Of a stretch of DNA of 57,820 nt, positions 27,571 to 37,930 are shown one piece after another. Position 1 is the stretch's first letter. The number at the start of each line of letters is the position of its first letter. The position numbers were made by a program, and so were the translations under genes. The stretch is from the NCBI GenBank assembly GCA_947454705.1, contig CANGKZ010000031.1, positions 1 to 57,820 of the forward strand, given 5' to 3'. Origin of the DNA: Verrucomicrobiota bacterium. Its GTDB lineage: Bacteria > Verrucomicrobiota > Verrucomicrobiia > Limisphaerales > UBA9464. The notes beneath the pieces were generated by a model. The model had not been told where the DNA came from. It saw nothing but the letters and a program-made list of their open reading frames with translations, and ran no database searches.

Positions 27571-30500
27571 TTACCGTTTTACCAAATCACGGGTAGTCAA
27601 CCGGAGGTCGCTCCAATAGCCGTACGCCCCTTCACCCGGCGAGGCCCGATGTTCCAGGCGGACCACCACCCGGCGGCCGGAAAACTTGGAAAGATCCACC
27701 TGCACGCGTCGCCAGGATTCAGGCCCGGTCCCTTCCCCCGCGCGAACGGTCACGGTGCGAATCGCCTCCCCGTCCACCACCACGGCGAGGTCCCACGGAT
27801 TCTTGGCCACCGCCGCCGCCCAGAATTCCAGCACCGGGGCCTGCCCACGGGGGATCTCCAGCATGCGGGTGATCGTCCCCGGCGTCGCTTCGTCGCGCGG
27901 GTGAGTCACCAACACGTTGTTGCGCCCTTGGAAGGACGGCAGCTTGCGCGGCGCATCGGCGAACACCGGATTCGTGACCCGCCACTCGGGATTCCACAGG
28001 GCCACACTCTCACCATCGGAACTTCCTGCCGGATCCACCGAGGCGCGCTCATCCGATCCACCGCCTCCCATCAGTTCGCGACGACGCGACTCATCCAGAG
28101 GCTTGTTGTCCCCCGGCGGTGCGAGGATGTACCAAATCAGGTTCCGGAAGTCGGCGTCCGGCATCTGCTCCAACCCCTCGGGCATGACAGAATTCTCGGT
28201 GATCCGCAGGCTCTTGATGTCGGCCTTGCCTATCACCACCTCGGTCGGCCCCGCCATCACCAAACGCACGACGCGATCGTTGTTCTCCACCATCCGTCCG
28301 CTGAGCTGACGGTCATCCTTCGTCTCCACCTCCACGTTTTCGTAGCCCTGACCGATGATTTCATTCGGATGGATTACGTTGTGGAGCAGCGCGTCGAGGG
28401 AGCTGCGGCCCACGCCGGTGAGATCGGGTCCGATCTCCGCCCCTTCGCCGTAGAGCTTGTGGCACACAAAACAGGTCTTCTTGGCCACCTCGTGACCCGC
28501 TGAGAGATCCACCGGACCGGTGGTCACCACGCGGCGCTTTTCCGCGATCAACTTCAGCTTCTCCGCCGACGACGCATTCACGCGCCCGAACAGGTTCTGC
28601 GCCTTCATGCGTTGGTCATCGTCGCGCGATGTGGCCAGCGTGCGAATCACACTCGGGGTCAAATCCCCGCGCTTCACATCGCCGCGCTCCACCGCGTTGA
28701 AGAGCGACCAGCGCCAGGCGTTGCGTGTGGTGCACAACTCCGCCGCCGCGCGCCGCACCGCGGGCGACATGGCCGCCCAACCGGAGAGCAACTCCTTGCC
28801 CGAGTCATCCGCACCCACGTCCGCCAGCGCGCGAATCGCCTCGATGCGGACGGTTTCCGATTCCTTGGAATTGATCACCGACACCAGGGTCTTGCGGACA
28901 TCTTCGCCCCGCACCGTGCGAGCGGCCTTGATTCCAGCGAGGCGTTCGGCTTCGGATGCCGACGGATCGGTGATGCGCGCCAGACTCGCCTTCAATGCCG
29001 ACGCATCGCCCCAGAGCGTTCCCAACTGCCGGGCCGCTTGGGCGACCTCCGCATTGGCCGATGCGGTCAACCGCGAGATCACTGCCACCGCTTCGGCCCC
29101 GGGATTCGAGGCCCGTCCGCGTTGCCCGTCGATCAACCCCTTCAATCCGGCAGTCAGCGCCGGACTCGCGCTCTCCGGGATTTTCCCAAATTCCAACACC
29201 ACCCGGCCGAGCACAGCGTCATCCCGCAGATCGCAGGCACGGCGCATGATCTTGGTCAGCAACATGGCGGAGAACGGCAACTCGGCCGATGCCCCATCCT
29301 TGGTGTAGGCGTTCACCGCGTGCACCGGGTCGTAGGCAACGATCGGCTCCAGCGCCATCCAGTAGAGGAAATCGAGCGTCGGATCCGGCGTCTTCTGAGC
29401 CGCGTTGCGATGACCTCGGAACAGCGCGCTGAGCACCGGTCCGGTGACCACTTCGGAAACGGGCACCAGCGGAGGTGTATCAATTGTGAGCGAGCTCGAC
29501 ACGAACTGGCGCGCCGCGACCGTGACTCCGAGCCGAACCGTCGGATCGGGATCCTCCGCCAGCTTGGCCAGTCGCTTGATCGCATCGCCGAGGGGCAGTC
29601 CCCGCTCACCGGTGATGCGCGCGGCCCAGGAACGAACCCCCGGATCCGCATCCGCCGCCACTTCGTCCAGCGTCTCATCCTCCAACAAGCCCATCTCGTG
29701 CAACGTCCACAGCGCGTTCAACCGGGCCTCCGGCGTGGCGCCGGACTTCAACAGTTCATGAACCGGAGTCTTGGCATGAAGCGTCCGCGGGCCAAACGCC
29801 GTGGCCCCGCGTTCCCCGAGCAGCCGACGCGCCGTGCGCTGATGCCACACGTTGGGATGCGCGAGCAGCCGGGTGAGTTCCACGCTGGAGAGCTTCGCCA
29901 GGTCCATGTCGGCCGACGGACGCGAGGGCACCGGCTTGCCCGCCTGGTCGCCAACCCACACCACGCGCCAGATGCGTCCGCGTTCGCGGTCGATTCCGTC
30001 CGGATCCGCCTGTGCGTTCTGATAGCAGGGATAACGGTCGTACCAATCCATCACCCACACCGCCCCATCCGGTCCGGTCTGCGTGCTGACCGGCATGAAC
30101 CATCCGTCGGCGGTGGTCATGAAGTCCGGACGCGCCTGCGCCTTGAACGACGCGCCCATCGGCTCCACGTGCTCGTGGTTCAGCGCGTTCTGATGGATGT
30201 TGCCTACCAGGATCTCCCCCTTCCACGACGCGGGCCACTGGTTGCCCTGGTACACATCTACACCCGCGTACGCGGCCATGTGATGCCGGTGGTCCACAAT
30301 GCTCTTCAACTCGCCGTACCCATATTGGAACGGAGGCTGACCGGCCTGGCGGTTGTAGAGGCCGCCAGGGACGAGATGGAACAAATGGTCAATCACGCAC
30401 GCGCTTACGAAGGCGTTGCCCCGTGCATCGAAATCCACGCCCCACGGATTGCTCGTGCCCTCGGAGTAAACCTCGATGGAACGGGTCTTCGGGTTCATGC

Positions 30501-31209
30501 GCGCCACGCCCGCGGAAATGAGCGTGGGGCGTGCCGACGGATTCGCCGCATCGCGCGCTTCGGTGCGCGTGAAGACGCCGTGGGTCATGTAGAGCTGGCC
30601 ATCGGGCCCCCAGGTGAAGCCGTTCAGCAATTCGTGACGATCCTCGCGCCCGAACCCGGTCAGAACCTCAACCTTGCGATCCGCGACGCCGGTGCCCTTG
30701 GTGTCCTGCATGAACCACAAATGAGGCGCCTCGCCCACATACACGCCGCCGTGGCCGACCAGCAGTCCGGTGGCGAGACTCATGCCATCGGCAAACACCG
30801 TCACCTTGTCCGCGCGGCCGTCGCCGTCGGTGTCTTCGAGAATCTTGATCCGATCGCGCCCCGGCTCACCGGGTTTCACGCCGAGCGGATACTCATACAA
30901 TTCCAGCACCCAGAGGCGTCCCCGTTCGTCGAAGGACATGGCCACCGGATTCACCACGTCGGGTTCCGACGCGAACAAACGAACCTCGAACCCGGGCGGA
31001 ACCTTGAAGCTCTTGCGTTGGTCCTCGGGCGACATCGCCGGATTTCCAGCCGGCGCGTGTTGCCCGGACAACTGGCGGCCCGCCGGCTTGTTCTTATAAA
31101 CCGGGAATCCGAAGCGCGGATGCGGCGTGGACTCGGGGGCGGCCAGAAGTGCGGAGGCGATCGCAGCGGACGCCGCGCCTGCAAAGAATGGGGAGTGCGG
31201 GAGCTTCAT
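27571..31209 (-). CDS. PVC-type membrane-bound dehydrogenase with haem c domain, secreted
   Basis: A 1212-residue protein with a signal peptide (about 1-24). A six-bladed propeller-like dehydrogenase domain runs from about 65 to 420 and contains DERGRLWVLELYEYPLG, EDTDGDGRADKVTVFADG and GVDFDARGNAF. HEAT-like repeats (about 440-880) follow, then a cytochrome c domain with CFVCH at 913-917 and a probable distal Met in SVMPEGLE. The C-terminus is a jelly-roll-like segment (WRRVQVDLSKFSGRRVVVRL). This architecture is a hallmark of Planctomycetota and Verrucomicrobiota and is thought to oxidise sugars or alcohols in the periplasm; the substrate is unknown. Confidence 0.92.
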   Translation of the reverse strand: MKLPHSPFFAGAASAAIASALLAAPESTPHPRFGFPVYKNKPAGRQLSGQHAPAGNPAMSPEDQRKSFKVPPGFEVRLFASEPDVVNPVAMSFDERGRLWVLELYEYPLGVKPGEPGRDRIKILEDTDGDGRADKVTVFADGMSLATGLLVGHGGVYVGEAPHLWFMQDTKGTGVADRKVEVLTGFGREDRHELLNGFTWGPDGQLYMTHGVFTRTEARDAANPSARPTLISAGVARMNPKTRSIEVYSEGTSNPWGVDFDARGNAFVSACVIDHLFHLVPGGLYNRQAGQPPFQYGYGELKSIVDHRHHMAAYAGVDVYQGNQWPASWKGEILVGNIHQNALNHEHVEPMGASFKAQARPDFMTTADGWFMPVSTQTGPDGAVWVMDWYDRYPCYQNAQADPDGIDRERGRIWRVVWVGDQAGKPVPSRPSADMDLAKLSSVELTRLLAHPNVWHQRTARRLLGERGATAFGPRTLHAKTPVHELLKSGATPEARLNALWTLHEMGLLEDETLDEVAADADPGVRSWAARITGERGLPLGDAIKRLAKLAEDPDPTVRLGVTVAARQFVSSSLTIDTPPLVPVSEVVTGPVLSALFRGHRNAAQKTPDPTLDFLYWMALEPIVAYDPVHAVNAYTKDGASAELPFSAMLLTKIMRRACDLRDDAVLGRVVLEFGKIPESASPALTAGLKGLIDGQRGRASNPGAEAVAVISRLTASANAEVAQAARQLGTLWGDASALKASLARITDPSASEAERLAGIKAARTVRGEDVRKTLVSVINSKESETVRIEAIRALADVGADDSGKELLSGWAAMSPAVRRAAAELCTTRNAWRWSLFNAVERGDVKRGDLTPSVIRTLATSRDDDQRMKAQNLFGRVNASSAEKLKLIAEKRRVVTTGPVDLSAGHEVAKKTCFVCHKLYGEGAEIGPDLTGVGRSSLDALLHNVIHPNEIIGQGYENVEVETKDDRQLSGRMVENNDRVVRLVMAGPTEVVIGKADIKSLRITENSVMPEGLEQMPDADFRNLIWYILAPPGDNKPLDESRRRELMGGGGSDERASVDPAGSSDGESVALWNPEWRVTNPVFADAPRKLPSFQGRNNVLVTHPRDEATPGTITRMLEIPRGQAPVLEFWAAAVAKNPWDLAVVVDGEAIRTVTVRAGEGTGPESWRRVQVDLSKFSGRRVVVRLEHRASPGEGAYGYWSDLRLTTRDLVKR

Positions 31210-31238
31210 GCGGAGGAACTGGACCTAGGCTGACGAGA

Positions 31239-31274
31239 AAGCCCCGGGGGTCAATTCATGATCCTCCGGGGCTT
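31239..31274 (-). terminator. Hairpin terminator after pseudopilin gene
   Basis: Arms AAGCCCCGG (31239-31247) and CCGGGGCTT (31266-31274) can pair, with extra G-C pairs inside. On the minus strand TTTCTCG follows. It separates the pseudopilin gene from the dehydrogenase gene. The U-tract is short. Confidence 0.6.
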
Positions 31275-31324
31275 GCAGGAATTCTTGGAACGAGACGGAC
31301 CAGATCAACCGGCCTTCCGGGGGA

Positions 31325-32101
<777 letters not shown>

Positions 32102-32284
32102 GTCAGGACGGGTCGCGGCCATGCAGCAGCGATTGCAGAACCGGGGTACCACATCATCCAACCACCCGGGCGAATCCGAGTCCATGAAGTTGCACGCTTT
32201 TGAAATGAGCTTTTTTACCCCGGGAATTTGCGGAACAGCCGCCTCCGGGATCGACCCACGGACGCGATCACGTAGCCTCCACCC

Positions 32285-33442
32285 ATGCACCGCCCGAAAA
32301 AAGTGGCCTTGCTCGTCGAGACGTCCAACGCCTACGCGCGGGAATTGCTCCACGGCGTGCGCGACTGGTTGCGGGAGCACGGGCCCTGGAGCCTTTGGCT
32401 TGCCGAGGCGGGACGCGGCGCCGCTCCGCCGCCCTGGCTGCGCGATTGGAAGGGCGACGGAATCATCGCCCGTATCGAAACCCCGGCCATCGCCCGGGCC
32501 GTCGCGGCGACCGGACTTCCCACCGTGGATGTCAGTGCCGCCCGACTCCTGCACGATCTTCCCTGGCTCGAAACCGACGACCGCGCCATCGCCCACACTG
32601 CCGCCGAACATCTGCGCGAACGCGGATTCCGGAGTTTTGGATATTGCGGCGACGCGCGGTTCAACTGGTCCCGGTGGCGCGGCGAGGCCTTTGCCACGCA
32701 CCTCGAACGGCACGGATTCAAGTGCGCCATCTTCTCCGAACCACCGGTCCACCGCAGCCGCACCACCGACTGGGAAACCGAGCTGAACTCGCTTGCCGAG
32801 TGGATCGCTGAACTCCCCAAGCCGGTGGGCATCTTTGCCGGGTACGACATCCGCGGCGTGCAGGTCCTCGAGGCCTGCCGGCGCCTCGGTGTCGCCGTGC
32901 CCGATGCCGTGTCCGTCCTCGGCGTGGACAACGACGAACTGCTCTGCGACCTCGCCGATCCCCCGCTCTCCAGCGTCATCCCCGACGTCCGCCGCACCGG
33001 CTACGAAGCCGCCGGATTGCTCGACCGGATGATGAACGGAGAAAAACTCCGCGGCGAGGGACGCCTCTTCGCCCCCCAGGGCGTGGCCACCCGGCAATCC
33101 ACCGACGTGGTCGCGGTGGCCGACAAACAGGTCTCCGCCGCCGTCCGCTACATCCGCGAACACGCTTGTACCGGAATTGGTGTGGCCGACGTGTTGAAGG
33201 CCGTTCCTATGTCCCGACGGGTGTTGGAAACGCGCTTCCGCAAACTCCTCGGCCGGTCCCCGCACGAACAAATCCTAAACGTGAAGCTCGACCGCGTGAA
33301 GCGCCTCCTCACCGAGACCGACCTGCCCCTCTCCGCCATTGCCGAGAGAACCGGTTTTGCCCACGTCGAATACCTGAGCGTGGCCTTCAAGCGACAAACC
33401 GGAATCAACGCCAGCGACTTCCGGGCCGGCAAACGGGGCTGA
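32285..33442 (+). CDS. XylR-like transcriptional regulator (LacI-type sensor + AraC HTH)
   Basis: A 385-residue regulator. The first ~270 residues form a periplasmic-binding-protein-like sugar sensor of LacI type ([40 protein letters not shown]). The last ~100 form a double AraC helix-turn-helix ([20 protein letters not shown] ... [20 protein letters not shown]). The arrangement is that of E. coli XylR, which binds a sugar and activates its catabolic genes. The 183-nt gap to the divergent pseudopilin gene is the likely control region, but no convincing operator was found there. Confidence 0.9.
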   Translation: MHRPKKVALLVETSNAYARELLHGVRDWLREHGPWSLWLAEAGRGAAPPPWLRDWKGDGIIARIETPAIARAVAATGLPTVDVSAARLLHDLPWLETDDRAIAHTAAEHLRERGFRSFGYCGDARFNWSRWRGEAFATHLERHGFKCAIFSEPPVHRSRTTDWETELNSLAEWIAELPKPVGIFAGYDIRGVQVLEACRRLGVAVPDAVSVLGVDNDELLCDLADPPLSSVIPDVRRTGYEAAGLLDRMMNGEKLRGEGRLFAPQGVATRQSTDVVAVADKQVSAAVRYIREHACTGIGVADVLKAVPMSRRVLETRFRKLLGRSPHEQILNVKLDRVKRLLTETDLPLSAIAERTGFAHVEYLSVAFKRQTGINASDFRAGKRG

Positions 33443-33476
33443 GAACCCCAACCCTGTTCCCCAAAAAAAACGCGAA

Positions 33477-34724
33477 TCAGGCCGCGCTCTGCGAAGGATC
33501 GGGAATCGAGGGATCCCCGCGCTTCAGGCCGATGTTCGCCTCGTAGGTTCCGAGGCGTACCGTTTTTGGTGCAGACTTCGCGCGACGATCCATCCCGAGC
33601 AAATGGATCCGGGATTCCGCCTGCTGGGACCATTGGCTGTCGGGGTAGAGCTGCACGATGCGTTCGAGCGTGAGCTTTGCCACGCCGGTGCCATCGGGAG
33701 ATTTCAACTGCAGATCCGCAAGCTCGTTCAGCCAACGCACCACCTGCCGAGGGGCCATGCCCGGCTGGGTGATCAGGTGCTCCAGCAGGCCGGTCGCGAG
33801 ATCGATCCGGTTCCATCGATCCACATACAACCGGGCGAGTTTTTCGCGGGATTCCCAATCGTCGGGCGAAGCCTCGATGCGTGCCACGTAGTCGCGGGTG
33901 AGTGCCTCCTGGTCCACCTCGGGGGCGCGACCTGCACCCAGGTGATCGGTGAGGCCGAGCCGCTCCTCGTGTCGGACCACCTTGATCGGGGCGAGCTCCT
34001 CGCGCGCGGCCAGGGCATCGGCATCCGGCAAATGCGCGAGGCGCTGCGATGCGGTGATCGCCGCATCGGTTCCCGGGAAGGTGGACACGATGCGGGTGTA
34101 GATTTCCCGGGCCGCGTGAACATCGCCCATGCGATTCAATTTAAGCTCCGCCTGCCGGCTCATCGACTGGGCCACGCCGGAGGGATCCATCTCAGGGTGC
34201 ACCATCATCTCCGTCAGCACCGCCAACGCCGTGGGAACATCCTTCAAATCGTCCGAGTGAATCTCCGCCAGCATCAGCATTCCGGTCGGATCGCCCGGGA
34301 ACCGGACCAACTGGGCTTCCACCTCGGCCACCGCGGCCGCGTATTCGCCCCGTTTCCGGTACGCCACCGCGCGGGCATAAAACGGCTTGAGCTCCACCTG
34401 CTCGCTGCCACCGGTCATGGCATTCATGATCGGAGAAACGGCGAACTCCACCACCGAAGGCAGCCAGAGCGCGCACAACGGCACCGCGGCAATCAACACC
34501 GCCACCAGGGCGACGAGCTTCTCGATCAGGCCGCCACCCCCGCCCGTCCGGAAGGCCCAGATCACACCGCCGATGAGGAGTCCGGTGAGAATCAGCCGCG
34601 ATGGCAGGTCCACCGCATCGTGGATGTTGCCCGCCTTGCTGATTCGCCAAAACAGAAATGCCGTCAGCACCATCAGGATCAATCCACCACCCAGACCGAC
34701 AAGCAGGGAGCCGAGGAGGAACAT
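33477..34724 (-). CDS. Membrane protein with TPR-like C-terminal region
   Basis: A 415-residue protein with about three N-terminal membrane helices (MFLLGSLLVGLGGGLILMVL; LILTGLLIGGVIWAF; LIEKLVALVAVLIAAVPLCA). These are followed by tetratricopeptide-like repeats (FYARAVAYRKRGEYAAAVAE; LARLYVDRWNRIDLATGLLE). No enzyme motif is seen. The longer frame from 34841 overlaps the upstream pseudopilin gene, so ATG 34724 is chosen, putting the first helix at the N-terminus. It may be co-transcribed with the pseudopilin and lamin-tail genes upstream. Confidence 0.72.
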   Translation of the reverse strand: MFLLGSLLVGLGGGLILMVLTAFLFWRISKAGNIHDAVDLPSRLILTGLLIGGVIWAFRTGGGGGLIEKLVALVAVLIAAVPLCALWLPSVVEFAVSPIMNAMTGGSEQVELKPFYARAVAYRKRGEYAAAVAEVEAQLVRFPGDPTGMLMLAEIHSDDLKDVPTALAVLTEMMVHPEMDPSGVAQSMSRQAELKLNRMGDVHAAREIYTRIVSTFPGTDAAITASQRLAHLPDADALAAREELAPIKVVRHEERLGLTDHLGAGRAPEVDQEALTRDYVARIEASPDDWESREKLARLYVDRWNRIDLATGLLEHLITQPGMAPRQVVRWLNELADLQLKSPDGTGVAKLTLERIVQLYPDSQWSQQAESRIHLLGMDRRAKSAPKTVRLGTYEANIGLKRGDPSIPDPSQSAA

Positions 34725-34819
34725 GGAGAAAAAGGAGAGAAGGTTGAGGTGCTGCGGGAACCAAGCACAGGGCGGAAAAGCAGTCCACGACGAATTCACC
34801 CCATCCCCTGGGCCGACCC

Positions 34820-35503
34820 TCAGGGCGCAAACGGATCCCACTGCATCCCCTCCACCTGCCAGCGGCCTTCATTCTTCGCGAAATCCCAAAACACTCGCGA
34901 CGACCACTGGGTCACATGTCCGTCGAGGAACAGAAAATGGCAGCCCGATCCGTGGAGATTGGTGTGGGGATTATTGACCGATGCCACCGCCGCGAGATGC
35001 CCGTTGTCGAACAGCCACGGGGTCAGCGCTGGCGCGGGCACCGCCCCCTGTTTCACCTGACGCCCCGAGCCCCGCCCGTTGACGTTCTCGTTCAGACAGT
35101 AGTGGAACAGGTTGATGCCATTGCTGCGTCTCCGGTTCGACGGACACAACCAAATAGTGCGCGGTAGCGCGCTCGAGGCATTGGTGCGCCAGCTGTTCTC
35201 CCGATACGCGGAAACCCCGGCCATCCGGGGCAGATCGACATACCACCCCGCCTCGGTCGATTCCCCATTCGGCGCGCCATCCGGCGGGAGCAGATCCGCA
35301 TTTTCCGAGGCGTACCCGTGCGTGGCGATGCCCCACTGCCTCAAATTTGAAACACACACTGCACCCCGGGCGCGCGCCGTGGCCCGCGACAACGCGGGAA
35401 GCAACAACCCGGCAAGGAGGGCAATGATGGCAATCACCACCAGCAACTCCACCAAGGTAAACGCGCCCCAACTCCGGGTGCAGAGCCCTCGAATCGAACT
35501 CAC
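34820..35503 (-). CDS. Pseudopilin, type II secretion G/H-like protein
   Basis: A 227-residue protein with the prepilin motif [20 protein letters not shown] followed by [20 protein letters not shown] and LRQWGIA. The C-terminal [11 protein letters not shown] motif is as in other PVC pseudopilins. GTG at 35503 overlaps the upstream gene's TGA (GTGA), a better start than the TTG at 35536 that gives the longest frame. The coupling to the lamin-tail protein suggests that this pilin-like protein is made together with a secreted surface protein. Confidence 0.87.
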   Translation of the reverse strand: MSSIRGLCTRSWGAFTLVELLVVIAIIALLAGLLLPALSRATARARGAVCVSNLRQWGIATHGYASENADLLPPDGAPNGESTEAGWYVDLPRMAGVSAYRENSWRTNASSALPRTIWLCPSNRRRSNGINLFHYCLNENVNGRGSGRQVKQGAVPAPALTPWLFDNGHLAAVASVNNPHTNLHGSGCHFLFLDGHVTQWSSRVFWDFAKNEGRWQVEGMQWDPFAP

Positions 35504-37581
35504 GGCGTGCGAACCCGGTAAAAGAAGTTGAGCCAATCAGGCCCCTGCGACTCGGTGAACACCGTCGCATCGGTCCCCGAAAATACGGGAGCAAACGGTC
35601 CGGCCGGCGAGGTGGAACGCTCCACGATGTAGCGAATCCCGGGCGTGGCATTCCATTGGATTTCCACCAACCGCCCCGGCAGGACACGCGCCCGGGCTTC
35701 GATCGGATCCGGCACCGGCTCGGGGATGACCTCCACCCAATTGCGTCCGTCGGACCGCAGCCCGGCACTGGATCTCGCGCCATTCAATTCCGGATGCGCC
35801 TGAAACTCCACCGGAGTCTCTGGGTTCCAAACCTGGGACACCCCGGGGAACGCTTCCGCAGGCATGAGCTGGATGCGGGCCACCAAGTTCGATCGCTCGT
35901 TCCGCACTGACAGAATCTCACCCGGAGCCAACAAGGTCTGCGACGAACCGCTGGCTATTTCCGAAGCCGGCGCGCTGAGAACCGGCAGTCGCGGGACGGA
36001 TCCGGTGAGCGGACCGCCGTACACCACCATCGCATTGGTGGGAGCCAGCAACGCCGATGCGTTGAACCGGTGAATCCGTCGATCTCCGATCCAGAGCGTC
36101 CAGTCTCGCAGGTCCAGGGTGCGATTCCCAAGGTTGATCCACTCCAGAAAGGCGTCCTCCACGATTGGGTTCGCAGCCGGTTCGACGCGATGCAGCGGAT
36201 TGAATCCAGGCCCTCCCGCCTCCACGCCAAGCGACATCCATTCCGAAAGTGCCAGCTGGCTTTCCAGTGGCGTGGGCACGGACACGATCCACTCCACCTT
36301 TGATCCGATCGGCGGCGTGGTCCCCGGCAGGTCGATGAACGCCTCCAGCGTCACGTGTCGCACTCCGCTTCCCTCGGCGTCCGTCGGCGACCAGACCCAG
36401 GTGGCGATCGAAGTCCCCGCCTCGGGAGAATCGACGCTCCAACCGGTTCCCAGCCCTGACGCATTCGCCGAAGGCTGCCAACGGATCGCGCGCCCGGCCG
36501 CGTCGCGCACCATCACCTGACAGTGCAGCGTCTCGCCCACGCGAACCACCTGCTCGGTGAATGCGTTCGTGCCCGCGAGCCCCGGTTGTCGCTGGCCTTC
36601 GATCCACGATCGGATCTGCAACACCGGCGGTGTCGGGACCCGCACCTCAAGCCGCGCAATCTCGCTGAGCACCTGCCCTCCTCCATTGCGAACCCGCACG
36701 CGATACTCCCCCGCATCGGTCAGCGCCACCGCCTTCCACCGGAGCGCGGCGTTGGTTTCTCCGGTCAGTTCCGCCTCCCCACGCAACCACTGATAACTCA
36801 GGGGCCCTGTGCCGGTGGCCACCACCGAGAACCCTGCGCTCAAACCCGCCTCCACCGACACATCGTGCGGCGACTCGGTGATCTGAGGGGGAATCTGCGG
36901 CGCGGCTTTGGGTTCGCCGGTGACCGTCACCATGTCCAACCGCCACGTGCCCGCGGTGCTGTAGCTCGAGCCCGCTTTCACCGCGGTGTAATTGGTCCCG
37001 GAGGAGAAATCGGAAACGATGCGAAACGCGAATCGCGGGTTGTCCGCCACGCCGGTGTAGAACTCCAGCGGAAGCGCGATGCCATTGGTGAACACGCTGT
37101 CCGCTTCGATGAAAAACGGAATCGCTTCGAGAAACGTGGCTCCATCGGTCGCAACCAGAAGCACGCCCTTGCGACTCGCCGTGGCCGTGGAACGGAGGTC
37201 AAATCGGAGGCGGATTTTTTCGTATCCCTGCGTGCTGACTTCGAACTGAACTCCGGCCGAACGCGCCCCCTTCCCCTGCGCGGGAAACTTGGAGAGCGAC
37301 AAGGCCAGATCATTCGTCCCCGCCGGATCGCTGGATCCCGTCCCCGCGGAGAACGATGCCCCAAGCCCACCTAGCACCGTTGCCACACCCGCCCCCGCGG
37401 AGGTCGCGGGGTGATTGGTGTCCGAGGTCGAATTGAAATTCCACTCGGCCAACACCGCCGCCGTGGCGGTTCCCGGTTTCAATCCATGCAGCACCATCAA
37501 CAGCAGGATCGCATGCCGGATCCCTCCACGTTTCACCGCATTCCATGCCGCATTCCACGCCGCCGCAACTCCGGTTCCCAT
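35500..37581 (-). CDS. Secreted protein with Ig-like and lamin-tail domains
   Basis: A 693-residue exported protein with a signal segment around residues 22-42 ([13 protein letters not shown]...ATA). An N-terminal beta-rich domain is followed by an Ig-like domain at about 235-320 ([20 protein letters not shown] with [11 protein letters not shown] and [11 protein letters not shown]). A lamin-tail domain lies at about 455-590 ([20 protein letters not shown]). A C-terminal fibronectin-like module common in Verrucomicrobiota ([17 protein letters not shown]) completes it. A role at the cell surface or in extracellular adhesion is likely; no catalytic residues were recognised. The stop overlaps the pseudopilin start. 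Confidence 0.82.
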   Translation of the reverse strand: MGTGVAAAWNAAWNAVKRGGIRHAILLLMVLHGLKPGTATAAVLAEWNFNSTSDTNHPATSAGAGVATVLGGLGASFSAGTGSSDPAGTNDLALSLSKFPAQGKGARSAGVQFEVSTQGYEKIRLRFDLRSTATASRKGVLLVATDGATFLEAIPFFIEADSVFTNGIALPLEFYTGVADNPRFAFRIVSDFSSGTNYTAVKAGSSYSTAGTWRLDMVTVTGEPKAAPQIPPQITESPHDVSVEAGLSAGFSVVATGTGPLSYQWLRGEAELTGETNAALRWKAVALTDAGEYRVRVRNGGGQVLSEIARLEVRVPTPPVLQIRSWIEGQRQPGLAGTNAFTEQVVRVGETLHCQVMVRDAAGRAIRWQPSANASGLGTGWSVDSPEAGTSIATWVWSPTDAEGSGVRHVTLEAFIDLPGTTPPIGSKVEWIVSVPTPLESQLALSEWMSLGVEAGGPGFNPLHRVEPAANPIVEDAFLEWINLGNRTLDLRDWTLWIGDRRIHRFNASALLAPTNAMVVYGGPLTGSVPRLPVLSAPASEIASGSSQTLLAPGEILSVRNERSNLVARIQLMPAEAFPGVSQVWNPETPVEFQAHPELNGARSSAGLRSDGRNWVEVIPEPVPDPIEARARVLPGRLVEIQWNATPGIRYIVERSTSPAGPFAPVFSGTDATVFTESQGPDWLNFFYRVRTP

Positions 37582-37866
37582 GAAGCACCTCGGTTTGATC
37601 GACTCATGGACACCCGGGAACGTTCCATTCAGACACGCCCGAAGTGTCGTGGTGAAGATGCCGCCCTTGAGCTCTCCAGCCGGACGAGTTCAAAGGTCTG
37701 CGGTCCACTCAGTCGTACCAAACCCCTGGGTCGGTCTCAGCCAACCCCGCCAATGCGACCGCAAACCACACCCCGCGCCGGAAAAACTCAAAGGCAGCGT
37801 GGGACGATAGAATGAAGAAAGAGAATCCGCCTAGTTGTGCGCGGAAGACACAGGGGAAAAATGATA
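37582..37866. other. Gene-free stretch
   Basis: No gene or known RNA is seen in this stretch upstream of the lamin-tail gene and downstream of the Wzz-like gene. It becomes purine-rich near 37810-37860. Promoter elements for the lamin-tail gene should lie here, but none is clear. Confidence 0.4.
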
Positions 37867-37902
37867 CAGCCCTGAACCGCAGGCTAGGCGCTGTTAGGGC
37901 TG
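37867..37902 (-). terminator. Candidate terminator of the PadR/Wzz-like operon
   Basis: Perfect 7-nt arms CAGCCCT (37867-37873) and AGGGCTG (37896-37902) enclose a 22-nt loop. On the minus strand they are followed within a few bases by ATTTTT. It lies 28 nt after the stop of the Wzz-like gene. The long loop makes it a moderate candidate. Confidence 0.45.
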
Positions 37903-37930
37903 CATCGGGGCAATGGATTCGTAAACCGAC

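Noticed and set aside
28612-31233. Plus-strand open frame of 873 codons opposite the PVC dehydrogenase
   Set aside because: Antisense shadow of a high-GC gene. Arg/His-rich composition, no domain, and the minus-strand frame carries the haem motif and propeller signatures.
33325-35060. Plus-strand open frames opposite the TPR membrane protein
   Set aside because: They have no domain content and the minus-strand frame has membrane helices and TPR-like repeats.
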